Shown in pieces: positions 44,572 through 52,207 of a DNA stretch of 64,000 bases. Made by a program: the position numbers and the translations under genes. The stretch spans positions 1,860,001-1,924,000 of the forward strand of contig NFUV01000001.1 of NCBI GenBank assembly GCA_002127295.1. The letters are read 5' to 3'. How positions within the stretch are numbered: the first letter of the stretch is position 1; the number at the start of each line of letters is the position of its first letter. This DNA is from Chitinophagaceae bacterium IBVUCB2. Lineage in GTDB: Bacteria; Bacteroidota; Bacteroidia; Chitinophagales; Chitinophagaceae. The notes under the pieces are model-generated. The model ran no database searches, had not been told where the DNA came from, and saw only the letters and a program-made list of their open reading frames with translations.

Positions 44572-44753
44572 AAGATTAAATCATACGGCAAACAATCGTT
44601 GAAGGCAAGCGTCAGAGGTCAAAGTTAAAGCCAATAATCTTCAAAAGCTGATAATTGGTACAAGAGTTCAGCAATCAAGAACTACTCTTTAAGAATTTCA
44701 TATGGCAAGCAATCGTTAGAGGTCAGTCCGTTTCTACGGAAGGACCTTTTTTT
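44572..44753 (+). ncRNA. Candidate structured non-coding RNA with internal duplication
   Basis: The stretch between the promoter at 44535 and the terminator at 44720 (about 180 nt) has no ORF and folds: GAAGATTA pairs with TAATCTTC, GCTGA with TCAGC, and AAGAGTTC with GAAC...CTCTT. A 20-nt block at 44581-44600 recurs at 44698-44717 with two changes, and AGAGGTCA follows both (after a 13-nt insert in the first copy). The length resembles 6S RNA or similar regulators, but no Rfam family is claimed. It is on the plus strand, divergent from the helical-repeat protein gene. Remainder of the gap 44448-44534 and 44754-44920: nothing seen. Confidence 0.55.
44720..44753 (+). terminator. Terminator of the candidate RNA
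   Basis: GGTC-AG-TCCGT pairs with ACGGA-AG-GACC (tandem G-A mismatches inside, TTCT loop), followed by seven T. No ORF precedes it on the plus strand within the gap, so its transcript must be non-coding. Confidence 0.78.
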
Positions 44754-44920
44754 GTATAAAGGCCTGCTAAAATAACAATTTATTAATATCCTCCGCTTTT
44801 CTCTCCTTCTTTTTTTATTTTTTCTACCCACAGTTCCTTTTTATTAAATCCAGTCAATTTCAACCCTTCTGCAACCAAGAATTGAATGTTTACCTTCAAC
44901 GCCTAAACAAAACCAGGCAT

Positions 44921-45409
44921 ATGGCTATCCGCATTTTTATTACCGGCGGCACTTTTGATAAAGAGTACAATGAATTAAATGGTCAATTATTTTTTAAAGA
45001 CACACATATGTCCGATCTGTTGGAAATGGGTCGTAACAAAGCTGCTGTTGAAATACGAACATTGATGATGGTTGATAGTTTGGAAATGACGGATGAGGAC
45101 AGAGAACTTATCGTGTATCAATGCAACAATGCAGATGAAAACCAGATCGTCATTACTCACGGTACTGATACAATGGCCGAAACTGCAAAAGTGCTGGCTG
45201 AAAAAGTAAAAAATAAAACAGTTGTACTGACCGGTGCGATGATACCTATTAAGTTTGGTAGCTCTGATGGTTTATTTAATCTCGGCAGTGCTTTAGCATT
45301 TGTACAAACACTACCTGCTGGAGTTTACGTAGCCATGAATGGTCGCTATTTTAATTGGGATAATGTAAGAAAGAATAAACAGACTGGTGTGTTTGAAGAA
45401 GTGAAGTAA
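44921..45409 (+). CDS. Single-domain asparaginase-like protein
   Basis: 162 residues from the ATG at 44921 (a TTG at 44882 was rejected). It contains only the N-terminal domain of L-asparaginase: the nucleophile loop ITGGTFDKEY and VITHGTDTMAETAKVLAE, and VLTGAMIPIKFGSSD are present. The C-terminal domain of the normal 320-residue enzyme is missing. The short form is a recurring stand-alone family, so it is probably not a truncation artefact. Activity is unknown; oligomerisation could form the site. Confidence 0.85.
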   Translation: MAIRIFITGGTFDKEYNELNGQLFFKDTHMSDLLEMGRNKAAVEIRTLMMVDSLEMTDEDRELIVYQCNNADENQIVITHGTDTMAETAKVLAEKVKNKTVVLTGAMIPIKFGSSDGLFNLGSALAFVQTLPAGVYVAMNGRYFNWDNVRKNKQTGVFEEVK

Positions 45410-45559
45410 ACTAACTACAAATAAGCAGCCTCATAATTTATAAAAGGCTTGAGAGGCAGCTCCACTACAAACAGGTTTTTCTGTTATTAATCATAGACCT
45501 GTGCTGATGCTAATCATATTACACTCCGGCACCTTCATTTAATTTACGCTGGAAATAAT

Positions 45560-46081
45560 ATGGACAATTCCTTTTTTACATTTATAGAGCAACTGGAAGC
45601 GTTGGCATTTTTTGCAGGGTTCCCCTTGATGTTTGCATTCGTACTTGTGCTTACCGGAAAGAAGCAAAGAAAACCGTCTGCACCGGTTTCATTACTTATT
45701 AAATCTCTTCCGGTTGCCTATGCACTTATAGGAACATTGTTTGCAGGTTTGCAGATCAGCAACCTATATCCCGGGTTTTCTGCCAATGAAATCCAGGCTT
45801 TTTTTAATGGGCATTGGAGCAGGATATGGGGTCTTTCAGCAATCATATTCTGGATCCCCCACTTCCGCAGAAATCCTTACTGGAGTCTTCTTCATAGTAT
45901 GGTCTTTTTCTTTCTTTTTATAAAAGATCTTTCCGGAGGAAATACAGATATTATACGAAATAACATGAAAGTATATACCGACAGTCTTATACTCAATGTT
46001 GTTACCCTCCTTTCTGTTTTTGTCTTTTATATATTATATGGCCGTATTACATCTGCCGACAAAATCAAAACGAATAATTAA
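45560..46081 (+). CDS. Five-helix membrane protein, unknown function
   Basis: 173 residues with about five hydrophobic segments (10-30, 50-68, 84-100, 108-125 and 142-162). The polar loops hold nothing recognisable. It lies alone, 150 bp after the asparaginase-like gene and 179 bp before the YceI-like lipoprotein. Not recognised. Confidence 0.6.
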   Translation: MDNSFFTFIEQLEALAFFAGFPLMFAFVLVLTGKKQRKPSAPVSLLIKSLPVAYALIGTLFAGLQISNLYPGFSANEIQAFFNGHWSRIWGLSAIIFWIPHFRRNPYWSLLHSMVFFFLFIKDLSGGNTDIIRNNMKVYTDSLILNVVTLLSVFVFYILYGRITSADKIKTNN

Positions 46082-46260
46082 TTTATTAAAAGAGCTAAGA
46101 CGCTTTGCCAGATAGTTTTATCTAACTTATTTACATACACTTTCACTTTTAATGACATATATCATTTGCTGCTTTGACAAATGTCATATCAACACTACCT
46201 GTTCAGTTTTAGCTTTATGATTGCTCTTTTATTTAATTATTCATGTTCTAAATATTTTTT

Positions 46261-47052
46261 ATGAAACTGCTTAATAACAAAACCTTACTTGTTATACTTG
46301 TATTGGCAACCAGCTACGGCTACTTTGTAAGTTGCACACATGATAATGAACTACCACCTCCCGCAGCTTCCAATAGTATTAAATATACCCGGGGTACAGA
46401 TGTATTTCTTCCCGGTAATATGACTGTTGGAAATGTAAATGAGTGGAAACTAGATAAATCACACTCCAGTGTATTGTGGTCTACCTCGTATGTAGGCGCC
46501 TCAGGTCTTCTTACCGGCCGCTTTAATCAATTTGGTACACACGATGTGTTACCCGCTGAAATGATTAATTATACCACCGTTGCCCAGCCTTTGAAAGATA
46601 CTTCCTGGGCATTTTATGAAAACAATGACAGTAAAAGTTACATCAATGGTTATGTACAAATAAATACATCCAATACTGGTGAACCTGGAAGAGATGCGGG
46701 ATGCAATGTTTCTGGTCTTGGAACTACTGCGATTGTAACCGGCACCCAAAATCTTACGCTTACTAACATTGCACAGTTAAAGTCTACTAAAATTACATTT
46801 GATGAAACTACCGGAGACTATATTGTAAACCTCAATTTTACCTGGCAGGGAAGACTAACAACACCATCCACCAAAGCTATTGTCGGCAGAATGAAATATA
46901 TCAAAAAAGCCACTATCAGCGGTGCTGCTCCTTATGATGTATTTGGTCTGCAATTGAGATTTCAATTTAATTGCCGCGACTTCGGCATTACCAGTACCAA
47001 TATTGCCGACAAAATAGATATTGAGTGCAACATGAACTTCCATAACAAATAG
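46261..47052 (+). CDS. YceI-like lipoprotein of the redox module
   Basis: 263 residues with a lipobox VSC at about residue 25. The YceI signature is NEWKLDKSHSSVLWSTSYVGASGLLTGRFNQFG at the start of the domain and CRDFGITSTNIADKIDIECNMNF at the end. It is longer than usual owing to an extended loop. It is the first gene of a run with a CX4CH lipoprotein and a DUF5777 barrel (gaps 21 bp each), so they are probably cotranscribed. YceI proteins bind isoprenoid lipids and are often near cytochrome genes. Confidence 0.82.
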   Translation: MKLLNNKTLLVILVLATSYGYFVSCTHDNELPPPAASNSIKYTRGTDVFLPGNMTVGNVNEWKLDKSHSSVLWSTSYVGASGLLTGRFNQFGTHDVLPAEMINYTTVAQPLKDTSWAFYENNDSKSYINGYVQINTSNTGEPGRDAGCNVSGLGTTAIVTGTQNLTLTNIAQLKSTKITFDETTGDYIVNLNFTWQGRLTTPSTKAIVGRMKYIKKATISGAAPYDVFGLQLRFQFNCRDFGITSTNIADKIDIECNMNFHNK

Positions 47053-47073
47053 TAATAATCAAACTTCAATACA

Positions 47074-47457
47074 ATGAAACGAAAAATATTATACGCCGGA
47101 TTTGTAGCACTTATAAGTATTGGACTTTTTGGTTGTTACAAAGATGTTATTCTTCCAGAATCCGCGGTTGATCCAGATGGTCCACCAATGGCAGTGAGCT
47201 ATAACGCCGATATCAAACCTATGCTTAATACCAAATGTGCTCTTGCCGGCTGCCATGTATCTGCTGCACACAAGCCTTATCTCAATGCGGATATTTCTTA
47301 TAATCAATTGGTAAACGGAGGATTTATAAATACTATTCTACCAAAAGAAAGTGTGCTTTACAAAAAAATAAACAGCGATATGAAAGAATATATTCCTTCC
47401 GCAGCAGACAGACAAAAAGTGTATGACTGGATACGGACAGGTGCCCAAAACAATTGA
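47074..47457 (+). CDS. Lipoprotein with atypical CX4CH haem-type motif
   Basis: 127 residues. The lipobox is FGC (Cys21). The motif NTKCALAGCHVSAAH (C55, C60, H61) is a CX4CH variant of the cytochrome c haem-binding site, as found in cytochrome-like lipoproteins of Bacteroidota and Planctomycetes. The C-terminal part, ILPKESVLYKKI and QKVYDWIRTGAQ, fits the single-haem cytochrome layout. It lies 21 bp after the YceI gene and 21 bp before the barrel gene's ATG. Haem attachment is inferred. Confidence 0.72.
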   Translation: MKRKILYAGFVALISIGLFGCYKDVILPESAVDPDGPPMAVSYNADIKPMLNTKCALAGCHVSAAHKPYLNADISYNQLVNGGFINTILPKESVLYKKINSDMKEYIPSAADRQKVYDWIRTGAQNN

Positions 47458-47478
47458 GTGAATCCAAAACGAATAACA

Positions 47479-48450
47479 ATGAAAAAGTTTTTAATAATAA
47501 AAAACTTGCTTGCCTTGCTACCTCTTGCACTCCTTCTTTCCATTACAACCAATGCACAGGATAGTACAGCCAATGACAGCGAGCCAGAAACACCAAAAAA
47601 AGTAAAGCCTGTAAAAAATACATTCCAGAGTGTTTGGATCATCGATAATCAAACAGTAATGGTTCCAGTTAAAAAAACACTCGAGATGGATATTATGCAC
47701 CGCTTTGGTACAGTAAATAAAGGGTATGAAGATTTCTGGGGATTCTTTGCCCCTTCAAATATCCGGTTAGGTATGAATTACTCTCCTATTGACCGGCTAA
47801 ACCTGGGTATTGGTATTACTAAAAGTAATATGCTCTGGGATGTTAGTGCCAAGTATTCCATCATTACACAGACTCCAAAAAAATACCCGGTAAGTATTAC
47901 CTGGTATTCCAATGCGGCCTATGATACCCGGAAGGAACCAACAATTTATGATGGCAGCAATATCAAACACAGCAGTGATCGTTTCAGTTATTTTCACCAG
48001 CTTATTATTGCCAGAAAAATAACTGATAAGCTTTCCCTGCAAGCAAGCCCCGGTATTTCACATCAGAACGCTGTAAGTGGTTATTTTACCAAGAATGACA
48101 GTACCGGACAGGAAATCTACCGGTCAATGAAAAACACTCATCTCTCCATAGCCATATCCGGCCGGTATAAGTTGACCGAAGTAACTTCTTTGATGATCAA
48201 CTATGATCAGCCAATAACCAAACATCCCGAATACAATCCCAACCCTAACCTATCGTTCGGAGTGGAGTTTAACACCAGCAGTCATAGCTTTCAGTTATTC
48301 TTGGGAAATTATTTCTTCCTGAGTCCGCAACGAAATAATTTATATAATACAAACAACCCGTTTGATTATACTGATAACGCAACCGGAGAAAAAAAGGATG
48401 GTGGAAAGTTCCTGATTGGATTTAACATTACACGACTCTGGAACTATTAA
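47479..48450 (+). CDS. DUF5777 beta-barrel protein
   Basis: 323 residues from the ATG at 47479 (a GTG at 47458 was rejected). The signal peptide ends TNAQ. The motifs TLEMDIMHRFGTVNKGYEDFWGFFAPSNIRLGMNYSP and LNLGIGITKSNMLWDVSAKYSII match DUF5777, a Bacteroidota outer-membrane-type barrel. Short gaps place it in one operon with the YceI and CX4CH genes. It may be the outer-membrane component linked to the redox proteins. A terminator follows at 48477. Confidence 0.82.
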   Translation: MKKFLIIKNLLALLPLALLLSITTNAQDSTANDSEPETPKKVKPVKNTFQSVWIIDNQTVMVPVKKTLEMDIMHRFGTVNKGYEDFWGFFAPSNIRLGMNYSPIDRLNLGIGITKSNMLWDVSAKYSIITQTPKKYPVSITWYSNAAYDTRKEPTIYDGSNIKHSSDRFSYFHQLIIARKITDKLSLQASPGISHQNAVSGYFTKNDSTGQEIYRSMKNTHLSIAISGRYKLTEVTSLMINYDQPITKHPEYNPNPNLSFGVEFNTSSHSFQLFLGNYFFLSPQRNNLYNTNNPFDYTDNATGEKKDGGKFLIGFNITRLWNY

Positions 48451-48476
48451 TTGTATGGCTGTTAGTAGCCTTATAT

Positions 48477-48516
48477 AGGAACCCCAGGCAGCATACCTCA
48501 GGGGTTCCTGTTTTTA
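48477..48516 (+). terminator. Rho-independent terminator after the DUF5777 gene
   Basis: AGGAACCCC (48477-48485) pairs with GGGGTTCCT (48501-48509), with an inner AGG/CCT pair, followed by a T-run. Confidence 0.88.
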
Positions 48517-48545
48517 TCTTAATCATTATAAAAAATTGTAACCGC

Positions 48546-49058
48546 ATGCTGCATGGAATCAGCAGATTGTACCAGCAACTACTTTTTTTATTCCTGTGTT
48601 CAACTATTATTATTTCCTGCTCACAAAGTGATACAAAGAAAAAAGAAACTATGCAGCAGACAAAATCTGCTCCCTATAAAAAACCCCCTTCTTCTTTTAC
48701 TGATACGTTGATAATTGAGGGGCCAGCTGCCGTTTTCTTTAATTCTGACACGGTACAATTACAAAAAATAAAGGCAATAATCGACCAGGAAATTTTTGAA
48801 AGCACTATGCATGATTGTTTCTTTCAGCAACGTAATGCTAAACAAGTACTAAAAAAATATTGGTCACATATCCGGGTAATAGAGGCATCAGACAAACAAT
48901 TCCTTCTTTTCCTTGAAAAGAATCAGCAACGGGTTTATACTAACCTGAATGAAATTAACGACATGTGTGGTTTGATCCTGTTTAAAAATGGCAAGACCCC
49001 CGAAATTGCTGATATGATGAATATAGAAACTGCCCTTCATAACTACTTCTATGAGTAG
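48546..49058 (+). CDS. Lipoprotein, unknown function
   Basis: 170 residues. A hydrophobic segment with lipobox ISC at about residue 25 is followed by a Lys/Thr-rich linker and a mixed alpha/beta domain (VFFNSDTVQLQKIKAIIDQEIFESTMHDCFFQQRNAKQVL). It follows a terminator and precedes the cytochrome c gene by 111 bp. No domain recognised. Location in the redox cluster may be incidental. Confidence 0.6.
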   Translation: MLHGISRLYQQLLFLFLCSTIIISCSQSDTKKKETMQQTKSAPYKKPPSSFTDTLIIEGPAAVFFNSDTVQLQKIKAIIDQEIFESTMHDCFFQQRNAKQVLKKYWSHIRVIEASDKQFLLFLEKNQQRVYTNLNEINDMCGLILFKNGKTPEIADMMNIETALHNYFYE

Positions 49059-49169
49059 CTGTTTTACATGATTAAAATCATAAATCCAGGGGACCAGCAT
49101 CAATCAATACGTATAATTTCTCTTATACCTTGTAGCTGATAAACAATTCAATTATTTAAACTACAATAG

Positions 49170-49586
49170 ATGAAAAAGAAATTTGCAATACCCGTTATTC
49201 TTTTTATAGCTGGTTTTTTAACCTTGGGGATGCTGTCAGGTTTTATAAACCTGGAACAAAAACCCTGGCCTGTACCTGATGCTGCAAAAAACAAAAAAAA
49301 CCCAGTTGCGTCTAATCCTGAGTCCATTGCAGCAGGTAAAGCCCTCTGGTCTACCCATTGTAAGTCATGCCATGGAACTAAGGGACTGGGTGATGGCTCA
49401 AAAGCCGCACAATTGAAAACAGAGCCTGGAGATTTTTCTAAAGCTGTTGTTCAATCACAAACAGATGGTGCTTTATTTTATAAAACCTCTGAAGGCCGGG
49501 ATGATATGCCAAGCTTTAAAAAGAAAATATCTGATGCCGATGATATTTGGAGCATTATCAATTTCATGAGAACATTAAAGAAATAG
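49170..49586 (+). CDS. Single-haem cytochrome c
   Basis: 138 residues. An N-terminal transmembrane anchor (6-25) is followed by a cytochrome c domain: CKSCH at 64-68, a Met axial ligand in DDMPSFKKKI and the C-terminal helix DDIWSIINFMRTLKK. It is probably a membrane-anchored periplasmic electron carrier. A terminator follows directly, so it is separately transcribed from the Fe-S operon. It may shuttle electrons from the quinol-oxidising NrfD module. Confidence 0.9.
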   Translation: MKKKFAIPVILFIAGFLTLGMLSGFINLEQKPWPVPDAAKNKKNPVASNPESIAAGKALWSTHCKSCHGTKGLGDGSKAAQLKTEPGDFSKAVVQSQTDGALFYKTSEGRDDMPSFKKKISDADDIWSIINFMRTLKK

Positions 49587-49593
49587 CCATATG

Positions 49594-49625
49594 AAAAACC
49601 AGTGTTTAATCACACTGGTTTTTTT
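49594..49625 (+). terminator. Rho-independent terminator after the cytochrome c gene
   Basis: AAACCAGTGT pairs with ACACTGGTTT around a TTAATC loop, followed by a T-run. It separates the cytochrome gene from the Fe-S/NrfD operon. Confidence 0.88.
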
Positions 49626-49660
49626 AAATCCCTGTTTTCACTCAAGCTAAAACAAACTAT

Positions 49661-49891
49661 ATGCAACAACCAACTGACAACTCCTCCCGTAAAAAATTTC
49701 TGTTTTGGGGTGCCGCAGCACTTGCATCTGTTAGTGCTTTAAAAATATTCACCAGGGCTAATAAAAAGAAAGAAGTGGGTACCGTAAGAATGCTGACACA
49801 AGATGGCCGTCTGGTGGAAATTGATAAGAATCGGATAGCCGTAGGTAAAAAGGTTTCCGATAAAGAGCTGCAGCAATGGATAAAAAAATAA
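49661..49891 (+). CDS. Small Tat-like leader protein, paralog of the Fe-S subunit N-terminus
   Basis: 76 residues. The opening SSRKKFLFWGAAALASVSAL is a twin-arginine-like signal with Arg-Lys instead of Arg-Arg. The remainder, VRMLTQDGRLVEIDKNRI, lines up with VKLLSVDGQVIEVDKAFL near residue 51 of the Fe-S protein encoded next. It looks like a stand-alone copy of that module. The gene is 23 bp upstream of the Fe-S gene. Perhaps an assembly or anchoring factor; not proven. Confidence 0.65.
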   Translation: MQQPTDNSSRKKFLFWGAAALASVSALKIFTRANKKKEVGTVRMLTQDGRLVEIDKNRIAVGKKVSDKELQQWIKK

Positions 49892-49914
49892 TACTAACTG
49901 CTTAAATAACTAGT

Positions 49915-50871
49915 ATGAGCTGTAATTGTAATGGCAACTGCGAAAAAAACTCCCGTAGAGAATTTTTACTAACTGGCTTGCTTGCTACTATGGCAGTTGC
50001 GGGTTGCAGCGATGACAAAACCCCCTTTACACCAGAGGAGAATGTGGCCCTTAGTGGTGAAAAAGTAAAACTTCTTTCCGTTGATGGCCAGGTAATAGAA
50101 GTAGATAAAGCTTTTTTAAAACCAGTGCCTGACCTGCCAACTCTTAGCAATAGTGAAGAGAGAAAGGGGATGCCAGGAAAGAAATTTGTAATGGTGATTG
50201 ATTTAAGCCGTTGTAAGAATTTAAAAAAATGCCAGAGTGCCTGTAATCATATGCACTTTGTACACCCGGGACAGAGCTGGGTGAAAATTTATCAGATGCA
50301 GGATGCAGAACATACTGCACCTTATTGGCAGCCTACCACCTGTATGCATTGTGATGAGCCACCTTGTGTAAAAGTATGCCCGGTAGATGCCACTTTTAAA
50401 AGACAGGATGGAATTGTATTGATTGATAGTAACCGTTGTATAGGCTGCCGTTTTTGTATGGCTGCCTGTCCTTACTCTACAAGAGTTTTTAATTGGGAAA
50501 CCCCAGAGCTACCTGAAGAAGTTGCGTCGCAGCATTACTCCAGTGAAACAAGTGTTCCGCAAATAAAAGGAACAGTTGGCAAATGCGATTTCTGTCCGGA
50601 TATGGTAAGAAAAGGTGAGCTGCCGCATTGTGTATCTGCTTGTCCGAATGGTGTATTTCTTTTTGGAGATATAAATGAAGACTCCGTAACGAACGGTGCA
50701 GAAACATTCCGGTTTAGCGATTTAATAAAAGATAAATCTGGTTACCGGTTAATGGAAGATCTGGGAACAAAACCAAGTGTGTATTACCTGCCGCCTGTTA
50801 ACAGGAATTTCCCTTTTGAATCCGGATTAGAAAATCAACCTGCTGAAGAAAAAACAGGTAGTCACCATTAA
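49915..50871 (+). CDS. Tat-exported lipoprotein-type 4Fe-4S ferredoxin subunit (NrfC/PsrB/HybA-like)
   Basis: 318 residues. After a Cys-rich start (MSCNCNGNC), the Tat motif NSRREFLLTG leads to a lipobox AGC (Cys31), so it is an anchored periplasmic lipoprotein. Ferredoxin-type Cys groups follow: C100-x5-C106-x3-C110 (unusual spacing), CMHCDEPPCVKVCP, CIGCRFCMAACP and CDFCPDM to CVSACP, enough for up to four clusters. Such subunits relay electrons between an NrfD-type quinol protein and a catalytic Mo subunit; no Mo subunit is encoded here. The NrfD gene follows 10 bp downstream. Confidence 0.9.
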   Translation: MSCNCNGNCEKNSRREFLLTGLLATMAVAGCSDDKTPFTPEENVALSGEKVKLLSVDGQVIEVDKAFLKPVPDLPTLSNSEERKGMPGKKFVMVIDLSRCKNLKKCQSACNHMHFVHPGQSWVKIYQMQDAEHTAPYWQPTTCMHCDEPPCVKVCPVDATFKRQDGIVLIDSNRCIGCRFCMAACPYSTRVFNWETPELPEEVASQHYSSETSVPQIKGTVGKCDFCPDMVRKGELPHCVSACPNGVFLFGDINEDSVTNGAETFRFSDLIKDKSGYRLMEDLGTKPSVYYLPPVNRNFPFESGLENQPAEEKTGSHH

Positions 50872-50881
50872 ACAGACAACC

Positions 50882-52207
50882 GTGGAAAATATATCAACCT
50901 TACAAAGCGAACGTATTACCCGGGAATTGATGCCGCAAAAGTTTGGCAAACGGGGAATGATATGGACTGGCGCATTAATTATTATTTGTCTTATCGGATT
51001 GTATGCTTATTACCGCCAGCTTGATAAAGGCCTTGTTGTTACTAACATGCGGGATTATGTATCATGGGGTATTTATATTTCAAACTTTGTATTTTTTGTG
51101 GCGATCAGTCTTGTCGGGTCATTGATAACTGCGATATTCCGATTAGCTAACATTCATTGGAGTACACCGTTAACCAGGATAGCGGAGATAATCGCTGTGT
51201 CAGCTATTGCCTGTGCATCTGTTATCATCATTGTAGATATGGGCCGGCCAGAAAGATTAGTAAACCTGTTTTCACATGGCCGCCTGCAGTCACCCATTAC
51301 CTGGGATGTGATAGTTATCGGTACTTATTTTTTTATAAGCCTGCTATTGTTATACATCCCGCTACTTCCTGATTTAAAAATATTGAATGAGCAAAAAAAT
51401 AAAGGGCCCAAATGGATGAGTAAGGTGTACCGCTTTTTTGGTTTCTTTTGGAAGGGCACAAAAGAGCAGTGGAAAATCAGTAATAAATCAGTTGTTATTC
51501 TTAGCATAATGATAATACCGGTAGCCTTTTGTATTCATACGGTTACTTCCTGGTTATTTGCCACAACTTATCGCCCCGGGTGGGATAGTACAAACTTCGG
51601 AGCCTATTTTGTTTCAGGAGCATTTTTAGTGGGATCGGGAGCTGTAGTTATTGCTATGTATGTTTTTCGCAGGTATTACAAGTTAGAAAAATATATAACT
51701 GAAAAACATTTTGATAAAATGGGGAAAGCAGTGGTATTACTTGCTTTTCTTTACCTGTACTTTAATGTGAATGAATACCTGGTGCCAGCATTTAAAATGA
51801 AAAAGCCGGAAGAGGCGCATCTTACTAATCTTTTTGCCGGGGAATTTGCCACCATGTTCTGGTTTGCCATACTGGTAGGTATGGTTATCCCGGTATTGAT
51901 AATGATCACTAAAAAAGGAAGGAAACCATTACCAATGTTTATAGCAGCCATTATGGTAGTGGTAGGTGCATGGTTTAAGCGTTACCTTATTGTAACACCA
52001 ACTTTGCTGCACCCTTTTTTACCTATGCAGGAAGTACCGGAGAGTTACAAGCATTATTTCCCAAGCTGGGAAGAGTGGGCTATTGCAATGGGCTCCCTGG
52101 CCGGTGCCTTACTCATCATCACTTTTTTTGTACGGCTGTTTCCTATCATTCCTATTCAAGAAACTATAACAGAAGAACATGAAAAAGCTATTACTGAAAA
52201 TAAATAG
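50882..52207 (+). CDS. NrfD/PsrC-family membrane quinol-interacting subunit
   Basis: 441 residues from a GTG start, with eight to ten transmembrane helices. The helix pattern WGIYISNFVFFVAISLVGSLITAIFRLA and DMGRPERLVNLFSHGRLQSP is that of NrfD/PsrC, which exchange electrons with menaquinone. With the Fe-S protein upstream it forms a PsrB/PsrC-like pair. The next gene overlaps it by 29 bp, showing tight coupling. Direction of electron flow cannot be told from sequence. Confidence 0.92.
   Translation: MENISTLQSERITRELMPQKFGKRGMIWTGALIIICLIGLYAYYRQLDKGLVVTNMRDYVSWGIYISNFVFFVAISLVGSLITAIFRLANIHWSTPLTRIAEIIAVSAIACASVIIIVDMGRPERLVNLFSHGRLQSPITWDVIVIGTYFFISLLLLYIPLLPDLKILNEQKNKGPKWMSKVYRFFGFFWKGTKEQWKISNKSVVILSIMIIPVAFCIHTVTSWLFATTYRPGWDSTNFGAYFVSGAFLVGSGAVVIAMYVFRRYYKLEKYITEKHFDKMGKAVVLLAFLYLYFNVNEYLVPAFKMKKPEEAHLTNLFAGEFATMFWFAILVGMVIPVLIMITKKGRKPLPMFIAAIMVVVGAWFKRYLIVTPTLLHPFLPMQEVPESYKHYFPSWEEWAIAMGSLAGALLIITFFVRLFPIIPIQETITEEHEKAITENK

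Noticed and set aside
46261-52207. Assignment as a nitrite or polysulfide reductase operon
   Set aside because: No catalytic subunit (NrfA or Mo-enzyme) is present, so only the electron-transfer halves are named.
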